Below the pieces are notes generated by a model, which saw nothing but the letters and a program-made list of their open reading frames with translations, made no database searches and was not told where the DNA came from. Below, piece after piece: positions 1 through 9,631 of a stretch of DNA of 64,000 nucleotides; position 1 is the first letter of the stretch; the number at the start of each line of letters is the position of its first letter. A program made the translations under genes and the position numbers. This DNA comes from Lithobates sylvaticus (lineage: Eukaryota > Chordata > Amphibia > Anura > Ranidae): positions 243,375,649 through 243,439,648 of the forward strand of contig CM053027.1 of NCBI GenBank assembly GCA_028564925.1, in the 5' to 3' direction.

Positions 1-1080
1 GAATAATAAGACAATTTGAGCTTTTTGGTATTTTTCTCAAACTCCTCTATTAATAGGAGTCTGAGGTCATGCCTCAATTGGCTTAATTGTTTTGAGAGGG
101 TAATGGATGTTAGTGTTTTGTTATCAGCCTCAAGTTTTCGTATGTTCTCAGTGATCTCTTTCAATCTATTTTGCCTTCGCCTCTTCGCCCTAGCCCCCAA
201 TTGAATAAAGATCCCTCTGATGTATGCCTTATGTGCATTCCATAGGGTAAATTTGTTTTGCATAGAGGGACCGTTAAATGAAAAAAACTCAGAAAGGTGA
301 TCTTCAATGATTTTTTTTAGTATCCGGTTGCTGTAAAGAAAGGAGTTAATTCTCCAAAGTGGAACTGAGTCCACCGTGGAAGAGTCCTTAACATGGAGAG
401 TTATGGACGCGTGGCCCGACCACGTGATGGTGTGGATGGTTGAGGAGATTGACTTGGATAGTGTGCGTTGGCCAGTGAGGAACAAGTCAATTCGTGTGTA
501 CGTATGGTGTGGGGCAGAAAAAAGTCCTTCTCTCCTGCGTGATGGCACCTCCACACGTCATACAGGTCCTCCTTGTGGATGGTGTCCTGAAGGGACTGGA
601 TTTGGCGTCTCGCTTTAGTAGTTGAGTCCATGTAGGGTCGGGAACGATATTGAAGTCCCCACATATAATAAGTAGCCCTTTCTTAACGGTATTGACTTTT
701 TTCATAATTTTGTTGAAAAATCGTATTTGATGCTTGTTTGGGGCATAGAGATTGACGATAGTATACGTAACTTGGTTAATATCACAAATCAGAATGATAT
801 ATCGACCTAGAGGGTCTATAAGTTCGGTATGGAGTGTAAACGCCACCGTATGTCTAATGGCTGTCATTGTCCCGTTAACCTTTTTATCAGCATTCGCAAA
901 AAAAATATGGGGGAAGTTCTTGTGAGTGCACTTAAGGGCAGACATCTTGCAGAAGTGTGTCTCTTGTGTGCAAACAATGTCGGATTTGTTACTTAATGCT
1001 TCCTTCCATAGAGACTTCCTTTTCATGGGGTAATTCAACCCCTTGGTATTAATGAAAGCGTATGGCCATAGGGGTAGTAT
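1..1080 (-). pseudogene. L1-1 ORF2, endonuclease part, broken and cut by the window edge
   Basis: Minus-strand reading from about 1080 gives the N-terminal APE-type endonuclease of an L1 ORF2: NTKGLN-like start, CTQETHF (catalytic Glu), NLYAPN, and CGDFNIV (metal/substrate Asp-Asn). The frame is lost near 640. Further down, in another frame, the linker after the endonuclease can be read (WNAHKAYIRGIFIQLGARAK at about 180-250). No ATG precedes the conserved start in frame (a TAG lies at 1081-1083), so the start is itself damaged or lay further upstream before the Gypsy insertion. The reverse transcriptase is outside the window. Confidence 0.8.
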
Positions 1081-1150
1081 CTAGTAACAGCTAGGCAGAA
1101 AGAATTGGTGGGTATACATAGAGCAGGAGTTTCCTCTCCTAGGTGATATA

Positions 1151-1155
1151 GGCTG
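1151..1155. repeat. Target-site duplication of the Gypsy element, left copy (GGCTG)
   Basis: GGCTG lies directly outside the left LTR and is repeated at 7199-7203 directly outside the right LTR. Five bases is the usual size for Ty3/Gypsy integration. Confidence 0.9.
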
Positions 1156-2007
1156 TGACACGTACCTTGTGGGTGAGCCTGACGTGCAGAGGGAGACCTC
1201 TCGTACAGCCCTGGTTCCTGGGACACTGGAGTTGGGGACAGTGACCGTAGGAGCACAGTGAGGTAGGAGTGCCTGCAGAGTTCTCTGAAGCTGGAGATGG
1301 TGACCACTGGGGAGTGCTGAGAAACGCAGGTCGGCTGGATGCAGGTGCGCAGGATGCAGGTCAGCAGGATGCAGGTGCGCAGGATGCTGGTCAGCAGGAT
1401 GCAGGTGCGTAGGATGCAGGTCAGCAGGATGCAGGTCGGCAGGATGCAGGTGTGCAGGATGCAGGTGCACAGGATGCAGGTCGGCAGGATGCAGGTGTGC
1501 AGGATGCAGGTGCACAGGATGCAGGTCGGCAGGATGCAGGTGTGCAGGATGCCAGTCAGCAGGATGCAGGTCAGCAGGATGCAGGTCGGCAGGATGCCGG
1601 TCAGCAGGATGCAGGTCAGCAGGATGCAGGTGCACACAGCGGGCAGGAACAAGGTCAGACAAGCCAGGTCATACACAGCGGATCAGATCAGACAGAATCG
1701 GCAGACAAGGGATGGTCAGAGTCCAGGCTTAGTCGGCAACGGAGATCAGGTATGCAGGTAAACAAGCAAGGTCAAATGGCAGCCAGAGATCAGGAGAGGA
1801 GAGAGCAGAGTGGTCAGGAAGCCAGGTCAGGTGTGAGATCAGATGCAGATACAGGGGCGGGTCCCAGGAAAGACTACAGATCAACCAGCAAGAGCTGAAC
1901 GGTGGGAGCCCTTTTTAAAGGCCCACTGGCGCCAAAGCTGCTGGGCGCCTGCTGGCCGGGATGCGCCTCCGCCTTGCTGCAGTTCTGGAATCTGTATATC
2001 CATGACA
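1156..2007 (-). repeat. Gypsy LTR, 3' copy
   Basis: This 852-bp direct repeat has its partner at 6347-7198, offset by exactly 5191 bp. It starts TGACACGTAC and ends CCATGACA on the plus strand. It contains a 15-bp minisatellite. The polyprotein frame reads a short way into it before stopping. Confidence 0.93.
1337..1636. repeat. 15-bp minisatellite inside the 3' LTR
   Basis: About 20 tandem copies of CAGGATGCAGGTNNN, where the last three bases alternate between forms such as GCG, CAG, CGG, GTG and GCA. The 15-base period keeps every frame open, which explains the repetitive open frames on both strands here. They are not genes. Confidence 0.9.
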
Positions 2008-5000
2008 TTGCCCCCCCCTTAAGGGCAACCTCCGGGTGCCCAAAAGAGCTCTTTTCTGGGGGTGCCTGCGGAAGAATGCTTGGATCAGTTCTTGGGCATG
2101 CACATTTTGCTTGGGTTCCCATGAATTCTCTTCTGGCCCATACCCCCTCCATTTGATTAAATATTGAATTTGGTTACCTCTCCGTCTGCAGTCTACAACA
2201 GCCTCCACCTCATATTCCTCGTCCCTGTCAACAATTATAGGTTCAGGTGGACCCGATCCTCTGTCGGGGAAGGGGTCAGGTACCGTGGGTTTAAGCAGGG
2301 ATGCGTGGAACACTGGGTGGACTTTGAGCGATTCGGGCAAGGAAAGTTCGTAGGAAACCTCATTCAATTTCCTCTTGATCGGGAAGGGGCCAATAAATTT
2401 GGGTGCCAGTTTTTTTGAAGGACAAGCCATCTTGAGATTGGTGGTAGATAACCACACCTGGTCTCCTGGTTGGAGACATAATTCCCCTCTTCTCTTCCTA
2501 TCATACAGTCTCTTGTTAGTTGCCTGTGCTTTGGCCATGGTTTCTTGCAACAACTTATTATTGCGACCTAGAAACTCGACAGTGGTTTGTACTGCTGGGA
2601 CTGGAGATTCTGGGATAATGTTAGGCAGGAAGACAGGGTGGAAGCCGTAGTTCGCAAAGAATGGTGACTGTCCTGTAACTGAGTGGCAGGCGTTATTAAA
2701 GGCAAATTCTGCTAGGGGCAAAAGTGCTACCCAATCGTCCTGGACAAACGAGGTAAAACAACGGATGTACTGTTCCAGAGTCTGATTCGTTCTCTCAGTT
2801 TGTCCATTGGTCTGAGGGTGGAAGGCAGAAGACATGGAGAGTTCGATTTTCAGGATCTGGCATAGTGACCTCCAGAAACGAGAGGTAAACTGGACCCCCC
2901 TGTCCGATACAATGTTTGTTGGTACCCCATGCAGCCTCACAATCTCCCGGATAAACACCCGGGCGGTCTCTACAGCAGAAGGTGTGTTCTTCAGGGGTAT
3001 AAAGTGGGCCATCTTGGACAGGCGGTCGACCACTACAAAAATGGCTGTATGTCCTTCAGAAGGGGGTAGCTCCACTATAAAATCCATGGCAATCTCGCTC
3101 CAAGGCCTGTCGGGAATTGGTAGTGGTTTGAGAAGACCCCAGGACTTGGTTCTAGCAGACTTATTTTGGGTACAGGTAACACAAGACTTGACGTATTCCT
3201 TACAGTCCTTCTCGAGTTTCGGCCACCAGAACATGCGCTGGGTTAATTCGAGAGTCTTGTGGACCCCAAAATGTCCGGCTAGAGGGTGGTCGTGACACAG
3301 GCTCAGAACTTTGGTTTGACACCTCTCAGGCACGAAAATTTTACTGTCTTTCCAAAGCAGACCGTCCTTGGGTATCAGAGTTACTCCGGGTGGACAGGGC
3401 ACCCCCACAGAGGCTTGTTTTAAACCGGACATCAGGTCCGTCTGAAGAAGTAAGAAATTTCCCTCCGATAGAATAGTGTCCGGAACTGAGGTTTCTTTGG
3501 GGTCATCATACATACGCGAAAGAGCATCGGGCTTGATGTTCTTTGATCCTGGCCTGTAAGTTATATGAAAAGCAAATCTGGAAAAGAATAGCGCCCACCG
3601 AGCCTGGCGTGGTCTTAGACGTTTGGCCGTTCGTAAATATTCCAGATTCTTGTGATCTGTATATATGAGTATGGGATGAGCCGCTCCCTCCAGCAGGTAT
3701 CGCCATTCTTCGAGCGCGGCCTTAATGGCCAAAAGTTCACGGTCACCCACGTCGTAATTCCTCTCGGCAGATGAGAGTTTACGGGAGAAGAAGGCTATGG
3801 GGTGCATAAGATCCTTAAGTCCTTGGCGCTGAGAGATAACTGCCCCCACAGCTGTTTCTGAGGCATCGACCTCGAGCAGATAGGGGAGAGAAGGATCCGG
3901 GTGGCTTAGGATGGGGGCAGAGGTAAACAGTCCCTTTAAGGTAGAGAAGGCGGCTTGTGCCTCGGAGTTCCATTGGAATCGGACATTCTGCTTGGTTAGC
4001 TGGGTAATCGGGGAAATGATTGCAGAAAATCCTTTAATAAACCTTCTGTAAAAATTGGCAAAGCCAACAAAACGTTGCACCCCCTTCTTGTCAGAAGGTG
4101 CAGGCCAGTCCAGAACTGCTGTGACCTTTTGTGGGTCCATCTTGAACCCTTCCGTGGATATCACTAAGCCCAAAAACTGGATACTCTGCCGCTCAAACTC
4201 ACATTTTTCTGGTTTGGCATATAGCCCATGCTGACGGAGACGGCAGAGTACCATCTTGACGTGTTTCCGGTGTTGATCCAGGGATGTAGAAAAGATCAGG
4301 ATGTCGTCTAAATAGGCTATTACGAAGATATCGAGGTAATCTCTGAGGATATCATTTATCAGGTGCTGGAAGGTAGCAGGGGCATTACACAGGCCAAAGG
4401 GCATCACTAGGTATTCGAAGTGGCCAAACCTGGTACGGAAGGCCGTTTTCCACTCGTCCCCAGAGCGAATACGGACCAAATTGTAGGCCCCTCGAAGATC
4501 TAGCTTGGTGAACACAGCAGTAGTTCTTAATCTCTGGAAAAGCTCAGGCACCAAGGGTAGAGGATACCGGTTTTTAAACGTGATCTTGTTCAGTTCCCGG
4601 TAGTCTACACAGGGACGAAGTGAGTGGTCCTTTTTTTCTACAAAAAAGATTCCTGCCCCAGCTGGAGAGGTGGACGGCCGGATGAACCCCCTCTCCAAAT
4701 TTTCGTCGACATACTCTTTTAACACCTCCAACTCCCGCTCAGATAGGGGAAAAATCCGACCAAAAGGGATCTCTGCTCCGGGTAATAGCTCGATCGGGCA
4801 ATCATAGGAGCGATGGGGAGGAAGGGTCTCTGCCCCTCGCTTGCTAAAGACGTCTAAGAACTCGTGGTATGGTTCAGGGACTACTGTGCGTAATTCCAAG
4901 TCAGCTTCCAAGCATAGTAAGGGGCCAGGTACCCTGGGAGGTGAAGGAAGGCAGTGGTTTTGACAGTAGAGGGACTGAAACTTGATCTCTCCGGAGCCCC

Positions 5001-6333
5001 AGTTAATCTGCGGGTTGTGGGCCTGAAGCCACGGTAAGCCCAAGATGACTGGAAACAGAGGGGATGCAATGGCATCAAGTTTCAGCAGTTCCTTGTGGTT
5101 TGAAGCAGTAACTACAGTCAATGAAGGAGTTTCCTGGGTCACTTGGCCAGATTTTATACGGGATCCATCAGCCAGGAAGATGGAAAGTCCTTGAGCTCTG
5201 TGCTGAAGCGGGATGCGCTGTTGGTTTGCAAAGGTCAAATCAATAAAACAACTGCATGCCCCAGAGTCTATTATTGCGGTAACTGACACAGTTCTTTCAG
5301 GAAACATAAAGGTGATAGGAAGAGCCAGGTGAGTAGAATTGGTGGAGGGTACCGGATGACCAGGAGAAGAGACGGATAAGTATCTACGGTGCTTGGCAGG
5401 GCATGAATGGACATAGTGGCCGGTACCCCCGCAGTACAGGCAGAGGTTGAGCAGTTGCCGACGCAGGCGTTCCTCTGCGGACAATGAGGGTCTTGTCGAT
5501 CCGGCCTGCCCATATTTAGGAGAGTCTGGTGCAGGATTAACTGGAGTTGGTCTGGAGGAGGCCAGACGAGAGGTGGTGGCCACTTGAGATAACATCCAGT
5601 TCGATCGGGGCTGTTGGCTCACCCTCTCCATCCTGCGTTCCCGAAGACGACGGTCTATCTGTATAGTTAGGGCGATCAAGGATTCCAGAGAATCTGGTAT
5701 ACCGACCCGAGCCAACTCATCCTTTAACCCTTCTGATAGACCTAAGCGGAACTGGTGCCGTAAGGCTGCATGATTCCATAGGGTGTCTGCGCTCCAGCGC
5801 CTAAAGTCAGTTATGTAGTCCTCCACCGCTCTGCGGCCTTGTTTGAGCGTGCTAAGGGCAGCTTCGGCAGTAGTAGTCCGTTGGGGGTCATCGTAAAGGA
5901 GCGACATAGCGCTGAAGAAGGATGACAAGGAGTCCAGAGAAGCATGGCGTTCTTCCAGCAAATGGTGGGCCCAAGCTTGTGGTTGTCCTAACAGAAGTGA
6001 AACAACAAACCCCACTTTGGTGGTCTCCTGTGAAAAGGTTAAGGGTAGTAGGGAGAAGTATAACTCGCATGCATTGCGGAAAGTCCTGAACTTGTTTCGA
6101 TCCCCAGAGAATTTCTCCGGAATTGGGACCCTTGGCTCGGGAGGCAACATCATTGCTGGGAGTGCGGAGGTAGCTTCTGATGACCTTCCGCTGAGAGGGA
6201 AGTTTGCCTGGTCCTGCATATGTGCTGTTAGGCGTTCATAACTGTCCTGGAGACACTTCACCTCGTGAGTGAGGGCTGAGAGGAGTTGGCAGACCTCCTC
6301 AGTAACGGAGGTCCCTCTTGCAGGCTCAGGCAT
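1915..6333 (-). CDS. Gag-Pol polyprotein of the Gypsy chromovirus
   Basis: One open frame of about 1472 codons from the ATG at 6333, 14 bases after the 5' LTR, to a stop inside the 3' LTR. The frame is also open upstream through the LTR, but without an ATG. Order of parts: gag with retrotransposon-gag fold (about 6150-5700); zinc knuckle CX2CX4HX4C (near 5440-5400); aspartic protease with IIDSGA (near 5275); reverse transcriptase with AYLDDILIF (near 4310); RNase H with DASETAVGAV (near 3870); integrase HHCC zinc domain (near 3300-3160) and core with MDFIVELP, VSDRGVQFTS and NGQTERTN (3090-2780); GPF-type module (near 2370); chromodomain with LIKWRGYGPEENSWEP (near 2150). Gag and pol share one frame, so no frameshift signal is needed. 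It looks whole. Confidence 0.93.
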   Translation of the reverse strand: MPEPARGTSVTEEVCQLLSALTHEVKCLQDSYERLTAHMQDQANFPLSGRSSEATSALPAMMLPPEPRVPIPEKFSGDRNKFRTFRNACELYFSLLPLTFSQETTKVGFVVSLLLGQPQAWAHHLLEERHASLDSLSSFFSAMSLLYDDPQRTTTAEAALSTLKQGRRAVEDYITDFRRWSADTLWNHAALRHQFRLGLSEGLKDELARVGIPDSLESLIALTIQIDRRLRERRMERVSQQPRSNWMLSQVATTSRLASSRPTPVNPAPDSPKYGQAGSTRPSLSAEERLRRQLLNLCLYCGGTGHYVHSCPAKHRRYLSVSSPGHPVPSTNSTHLALPITFMFPERTVSVTAIIDSGACSCFIDLTFANQQRIPLQHRAQGLSIFLADGSRIKSGQVTQETPSLTVVTASNHKELLKLDAIASPLFPVILGLPWLQAHNPQINWGSGEIKFQSLYCQNHCLPSPPRVPGPLLCLEADLELRTVVPEPYHEFLDVFSKRGAETLPPHRSYDCPIELLPGAEIPFGRIFPLSERELEVLKEYVDENLERGFIRPSTSPAGAGIFFVEKKDHSLRPCVDYRELNKITFKNRYPLPLVPELFQRLRTTAVFTKLDLRGAYNLVRIRSGDEWKTAFRTRFGHFEYLVMPFGLCNAPATFQHLINDILRDYLDIFVIAYLDDILIFSTSLDQHRKHVKMVLCRLRQHGLYAKPEKCEFERQSIQFLGLVISTEGFKMDPQKVTAVLDWPAPSDKKGVQRFVGFANFYRRFIKGFSAIISPITQLTKQNVRFQWNSEAQAAFSTLKGLFTSAPILSHPDPSLPYLLEVDASETAVGAVISQRQGLKDLMHPIAFFSRKLSSAERNYDVGDRELLAIKAALEEWRYLLEGAAHPILIYTDHKNLEYLRTAKRLRPRQARWALFFSRFAFHITYRPGSKNIKPDALSRMYDDPKETSVPDTILSEGNFLLLQTDLMSGLKQASVGVPCPPGVTLIPKDGLLWKDSKIFVPERCQTKVLSLCHDHPLAGHFGVHKTLELTQRMFWWPKLEKDCKEYVKSCVTCTQNKSARTKSWGLLKPLPIPDRPWSEIAMDFIVELPPSEGHTAIFVVVDRLSKMAHFIPLKNTPSAVETARVFIREIVRLHGVPTNIVSDRGVQFTSRFWRSLCQILKIELSMSSAFHPQTNGQTERTNQTLEQYIRCFTSFVQDDWVALLPLAEFAFNNACHSVTGQSPFFANYGFHPVFLPNIIPESPVPAVQTTVEFLGRNNKLLQETMAKAQATNKRLYDRKRRGELCLQPGDQVWLSTTNLKMACPSKKLAPKFIGPFPIKRKLNEVSYELSLPESLKVHPVFHASLLKPTVPDPFPDRGSGPPEPIIVDRDEEYEVEAVVDCRRRGNQIQYLIKWRGYGPEENSWEPKQNVHAQELIQAFFRRHPQKRALLGTRRLPLRGGQCHGYTDSRTAARRRRIPASRRPAALAPVGL
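2008..2030 (-). other. Polypurine tract of the Gypsy element
   Basis: Directly inside the 3' LTR the minus strand reads CCCTTAAGGGGGGGGCAA before the LTR's TGTCATGG. A G-rich run at this place is the expected plus-strand primer site of an LTR retrotransposon. Confidence 0.75.
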
Positions 6334-6346
6334 GGCTGGTTGATAC

Positions 6347-7198
6347 TGACACGTACCTTGTGGGTGAGCCTGACGTGCAGAGGGAGACCTCTCGTACAGC
6401 CCTGGTTCCTGGGACACTGGAGTTGGGGACAGTGACCGTAGGAGCACAGTGAGGTAGGAGTGCCTGCAGAGTTCTCTGAAGCTGGAGATGGTGACCACTG
6501 GGGAGTGCTGAGAAACGCAGGTCGGCTGGATGCAGGTGCGCAGGATGCAGGTCAGCAGGATGCAGGTGCGCAGGATGCTGGTCAGCAGGATGCAGGTGCG
6601 TAGGATGCAGGTCAGCAGGATGCAGGTCGGCAGGATGCAGGTGTGCAGGATGCAGGTGCACAGGATGCAGGTCGGCAGGATGCAGGTGTGCAGGATGCAG
6701 GTGCACAGGATGCAGGTCGGCAGGATGCAGGTGTGCAGGATGCCAGTCAGCAGGATGCAGGTCAGCAGGATGCAGGTCGGCAGGATGCCGGTCAGCAGGA
6801 TGCAGGTCAGCAGGATGCAGGTGCACACAGCGGGCAGGAACAAGGTCAGACAAGCCAGGTCATACACAGCGGATCAGATCAGACAGAATCGGCAGACAAG
6901 GGATGGTCAGAGTCCAGGCTTAGTCGGCAACGGAGATCAGGTATGCAGGTAAACAAGCAAGGTCAAATGGCAGCCAGAGATCAGGAGAGGAGAGAGCAGA
7001 GTGGTCAGGAAGCCAGGTCAGGTGTGAGATCAGATGCAGATACAGGGGCGGGTCCCAGGAAAGACTACAGATCAACCAGCAAGAGCTGAACGGTGGGAGC
7101 CCTTTTTAAAGGCCCACTGGCGCCAAAGCTGCTGGGCGCCTGCTGGCCGGGATGCGCCTCCGCCTTGCTGCAGTTCTGGAATCTGTATATCCATGACA
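6347..7198 (-). repeat. Gypsy LTR, 5' copy
   Basis: This is the partner of 1156-2007, same length and apparently same sequence. It carries the same minisatellite at 6528-6827. On the minus strand the LTR ends in TGTCA and is followed by GTATCAACCAGCC. I see no TGG start of a common tRNA primer site there. Confidence 0.93.
6528..6827. repeat. 15-bp minisatellite inside the 5' LTR
   Basis: Same array as at 1337-1636, apparently with the same copy number and same unit order. The two arrays have therefore not had time to change in length since insertion. Confidence 0.9.
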
Positions 7199-7203
7199 GG
7201 CTG
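7199..7203. repeat. Target-site duplication of the Gypsy element, right copy (GGCTG)
   Basis: Matches 1151-1155. With one copy and the element removed, the L1-1 spacer reads through continuously. Confidence 0.9.
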
Positions 7204-7637
7204 TGTGGTGTTTGGAGTAAAATAACTGTACTCACATCGGGTCCAGGATCGCTGTTGGCTGGTGTGTTGGTTTTCAGTTGTTGATTATTTGGAGGTCTGG
7301 TTTCTCTGTAATTTGGAGATCTCGAGAGCAAGTCCTTGACGCTTTGTCATGGGCTGTGCACTTCAAAAGAGGAAAAAAAAGGAAAAGAAAAGGAAACGAC
7401 AAAAACAAGTGAAGAACAGTCAAGTAAACATGTACGAGTATGGTAGTTAGCTCAACATTTTCCTTTATCAACGTCATGGTTGACAGTGGGTGAAGATCCT
7501 TATCGGGGATCTGAAATTTGTAACTTGTATGGAGCTAACTATTGCTCCAATAAATAGGGGTAAAAGTTGCGGCCTAAGGAGTAAGTGATCCGGATCCTTT
7601 TGTCAGGGAATTAAGGACCCCATGTTCGGAGGGTCAT
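7204..7637 (-). other. L1-1 spacer between ORF1 and ORF2
   Basis: This non-coding stretch lies between the ORF1 stop (7638) and the Gypsy insertion. On the minus strand it carries a pyrimidine-rich run near 7360-7410. I see no gene. The spacer continues on the other side of the insertion at 1081-1150. Confidence 0.65.
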
Positions 7638-8708
7638 TTAGACATGCGACTTGGCGTTTCTGTGTGTGACTGGTGTCCACTCTGGGCTGAGTGGGCAACG
7701 ATTGGTTTTGTGCTCACCGACGACATCATTTTCTGGGAGTATCTTCCATTCTCTCAAGAGGGAGATGCCTCTCTCTAGGTTATCCGCTGTGAAAGATTTG
7801 TCTTGTTTTGTAATGGTAATCTTTGTGGGGTAACCCCACCTGTAAGGGATGTTGTGATTCCTGAGCACCTTTGTGATGGTGTTCAGGTTTCTCCTTTTCT
7901 GTAGTGTATGCTGGGACAGGTCTGCATAAAATTGCAGGTTTTGAAACTGTGAAGGGATGTTGTCCTGTTTGCGCATAACTTGCATTAGCTGCTCCTTCAC
8001 ATGGAAAAAATGCAGGCAGAGGATAACATCCCTGGGGACTGCATCTGGGAGGTGTAAAGGCTTTGGTAGTCTGTGGATTCTGTCTATAGTGAGTTCCACC
8101 AGCGACAGATCGGGCAGAAGGGAGGAAAATAGATCTTTGGCATACGACCTCAGGTCTGGGGGTAGTATTGCTTCGGGGACCCCTCTAATTTTGAGGTTGT
8201 TCCTTCTGGAACGGTCCTCAATATCTGCGATTTTGTTCTTGATCCATGCATTTTCGTCATCCTTTTCCTCATTAGCATCTATCAAATCATTCATGGTGGA
8301 GGCATACTCCCCCATCTTGCTCTCAATATGCTCAACTCTCGTTTCTATTGCAGAGAGCTCCCCACTAAACCTGTGCATACAGTTCACCATATCGTTTTGA
8401 AGTGTGCTTCTTAGAGAAACTAACATGTCCTTGAGGACAGTGTCTAGAACAGGTTGATTGGCCGTGGGGAAGGAGGTAATTGAGTCCGGGAGCTCCCTGG
8501 TGTCATCCCCTGAGTCTGATGCAAGGCCTGGGGCAGAGTTGCATCCGTTCACATCTAATCTCAGTTTTGCCTTAGCCGGGCTCCCTGTTGGGGAATGAGG
8601 TAAGGGGGATGGCTGGTTGACATTCGGATTGTCATTTATGTGATGGGGTGGATGTGCTGGGCTTGGGCCTGTGTTTGTGGGCCTCCGCGTGTGCGGGACC
8701 GGCGCCAT
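7638..8708 (-). CDS. L1-1 ORF1 protein (RNA-binding, transposase-22 type)
   Basis: An unbroken frame of 356 codons. The N-terminus is rich in Pro and Ser and probably disordered. Residues ~95-165 are heptad-like (LVSLRSTLQND... IETRVEHIESKM), which fits the trimerising coiled coil. The RRM follows, with DIEDRSRRNNLKIRGVPE at about 165-182, the signature of L1 ORF1 proteins. Then come RIHRLPKP and the C-terminal domain with FHVKEQLMQ and QKRRNLNTITKVL. The protein coats LINE RNA and acts as a chaperone in the retrotransposition particle. The ATG at 8708 is the first in frame. The frame is open, although the ORF2 of the same copy is damaged. Confidence 0.88.
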   Translation of the reverse strand: MAPVPHTRRPTNTGPSPAHPPHHINDNPNVNQPSPLPHSPTGSPAKAKLRLDVNGCNSAPGLASDSGDDTRELPDSITSFPTANQPVLDTVLKDMLVSLRSTLQNDMVNCMHRFSGELSAIETRVEHIESKMGEYASTMNDLIDANEEKDDENAWIKNKIADIEDRSRRNNLKIRGVPEAILPPDLRSYAKDLFSSLLPDLSLVELTIDRIHRLPKPLHLPDAVPRDVILCLHFFHVKEQLMQVMRKQDNIPSQFQNLQFYADLSQHTLQKRRNLNTITKVLRNHNIPYRWGYPTKITITKQDKSFTADNLERGISLLREWKILPENDVVGEHKTNRCPLSPEWTPVTHRNAKSHV

Positions 8709-8939
8709 TTTGCCTACCTCCAGGCCTATTGGTGGAAATAGTCCGTCAGGCGTTGTGGCTTGTTTGCCCCTTTTCTTTTGCTCGCCATGTCCTCCTGGTG
8801 CTAGCAGGTCGGTACGCCGGTAGATAAGCCGGAGAGCGGGGTCCGATGGTGCCGTTTTGGGCCGCTTTGTCCCTGAAGGATCCGGAGCTCAGGAATCACG
8901 CTGCCATTCCGCTCCGCCGCAGGCCACGCCCCTCCCAAT
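8709..8939 (-). promoter_or_regulatory. L1-1 5' untranslated region
   Basis: This GC-rich leader lies between the presumed element start and the ORF1 ATG. It is expected to hold the internal promoter, but I cannot point to specific motifs. The boundary at 8939 rests on the change from GC-rich to ordinary AT-rich sequence. Confidence 0.5.
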
Positions 8940-8970
8940 CCCTTTTTTAACTGGAATGCCCATAAGGCAT

Positions 8971-9631
8971 ATGTAACTGTCCGCTTGTCACTTTAAATCT
9001 TTGTTCAGCACTAAATGATAAGTGTAACCTTTATTGCCTTACTTTTGTTCCGCTGGGGAATGTTTTAATCACCAGACACTTCCTCTAGTTTTGCAAGGGC
9101 TTTATCATTCATTCAGCATCCAGGCAAAGCAGCAGCACCTTGTGGGAAGGAGAAAGTTTATGGAAGTTTTCTAAAGTTTAAAGTTTTGCACTCCTTGGCA
9201 AGCGAAGCAAGGTATGCAGTAAAAGATGCATTGTCATTGTCAGTGTATATGTTTTTAGGCACAATTTGAGTCCATGCTGTTAGTTAAAAGATATGCTGTA
9301 GTCAATCCACATGTTTGAACATATAGTCCTGCTTTCTTAAATGTTAATGTTAATTTAGATATATGTGTATAGATAATGGAACACCACTTTGTAACTCCAC
9401 ATTTGTAATTCTGTTGTAACCCCCTTTTTGGTGATCTCTGTAAACGAATGTATTGTATGTCATTTCACAGTTTTCACGGTGCATATGGAGCTTATGGTGT
9501 TTAAGGAGTCAAAAGATTAACCTCTGTGGTGTTCAACCTTAATGCACATCTTTGAGGCAAAAAAATAAACGCACTGCACCCATCAGAAGCTCTTCTCTCG
9601 TTATTTACTCAAAGCCAATGGGGCCGCTACA
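8971..9631 (+). repeat. Probable 5' LTR of the BEL/Pao fossil
   Basis: The stretch begins TGTAACTGTCC, ends GCCGCTACA, and has an AATAAA about 70 bases before its end (near 9563), as an LTR should. There is no second copy in the window to confirm the limits, so they are approximate. Confidence 0.45.

Larger units (their letters stand above)
1156..7198 (-). mobile_element. Ty3/Gypsy chromovirus (LTR retrotransposon), young and whole-looking
   Basis: Two direct repeats of 852 bp (1156-2007 and 6347-7198) begin TG and end CA, and are bounded by GGCTG on both outer sides. Between them runs one long minus-strand gag-pol reading frame with zinc knuckle, protease, reverse transcriptase, RNase H, integrase and chromodomain. 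The domain order and the C-terminal chromodomain place it with vertebrate chromoviruses (sushi-like group). The two LTRs looked the same wherever I compared them, including a 140-codon stretch across their minisatellite. The copy is therefore geologically young. It looks whole, with no break seen in the coding region. It inserted into the spacer between ORF1 and ORF2 of L1-1. Confidence 0.95.
1..8939 (-). mobile_element. L1-clade LINE (L1-1), split by a Gypsy insertion
   Basis: Two L1 genes lie in order on the minus strand. ORF1 is at 7638-8708 and the start of ORF2 (endonuclease) is at 1-1080. The ~540 bp between them has been opened by the Ty3/Gypsy element 1156-7198. The 5' end is placed near 8939, where the minus-strand text begins GGGAGGGGCGTGGCC, like the G-rich start of the other L1 copies here. 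The reverse transcriptase part and the 3' end lie beyond base 1, so the target duplication cannot be tested. It is a non-LTR retrotransposon with APE endonuclease and an RNA-binding ORF1 protein. Confidence 0.85.

Noticed and set aside
376-618. Plus-strand frame of 80 codons in the L1-1 endonuclease region
   Set aside because: It is antisense to the recognisable endonuclease sequence and has no similarity to a known protein.
1339-1898. Long repetitive open frames on both strands (MQVRRMQVSR-type and QDAGRQDAG-type)
   Set aside because: They come from the 15-bp minisatellite of the LTR, whose period keeps all frames open. The same frames recur in the other LTR at 6530-7089. There is no sign of a protein.
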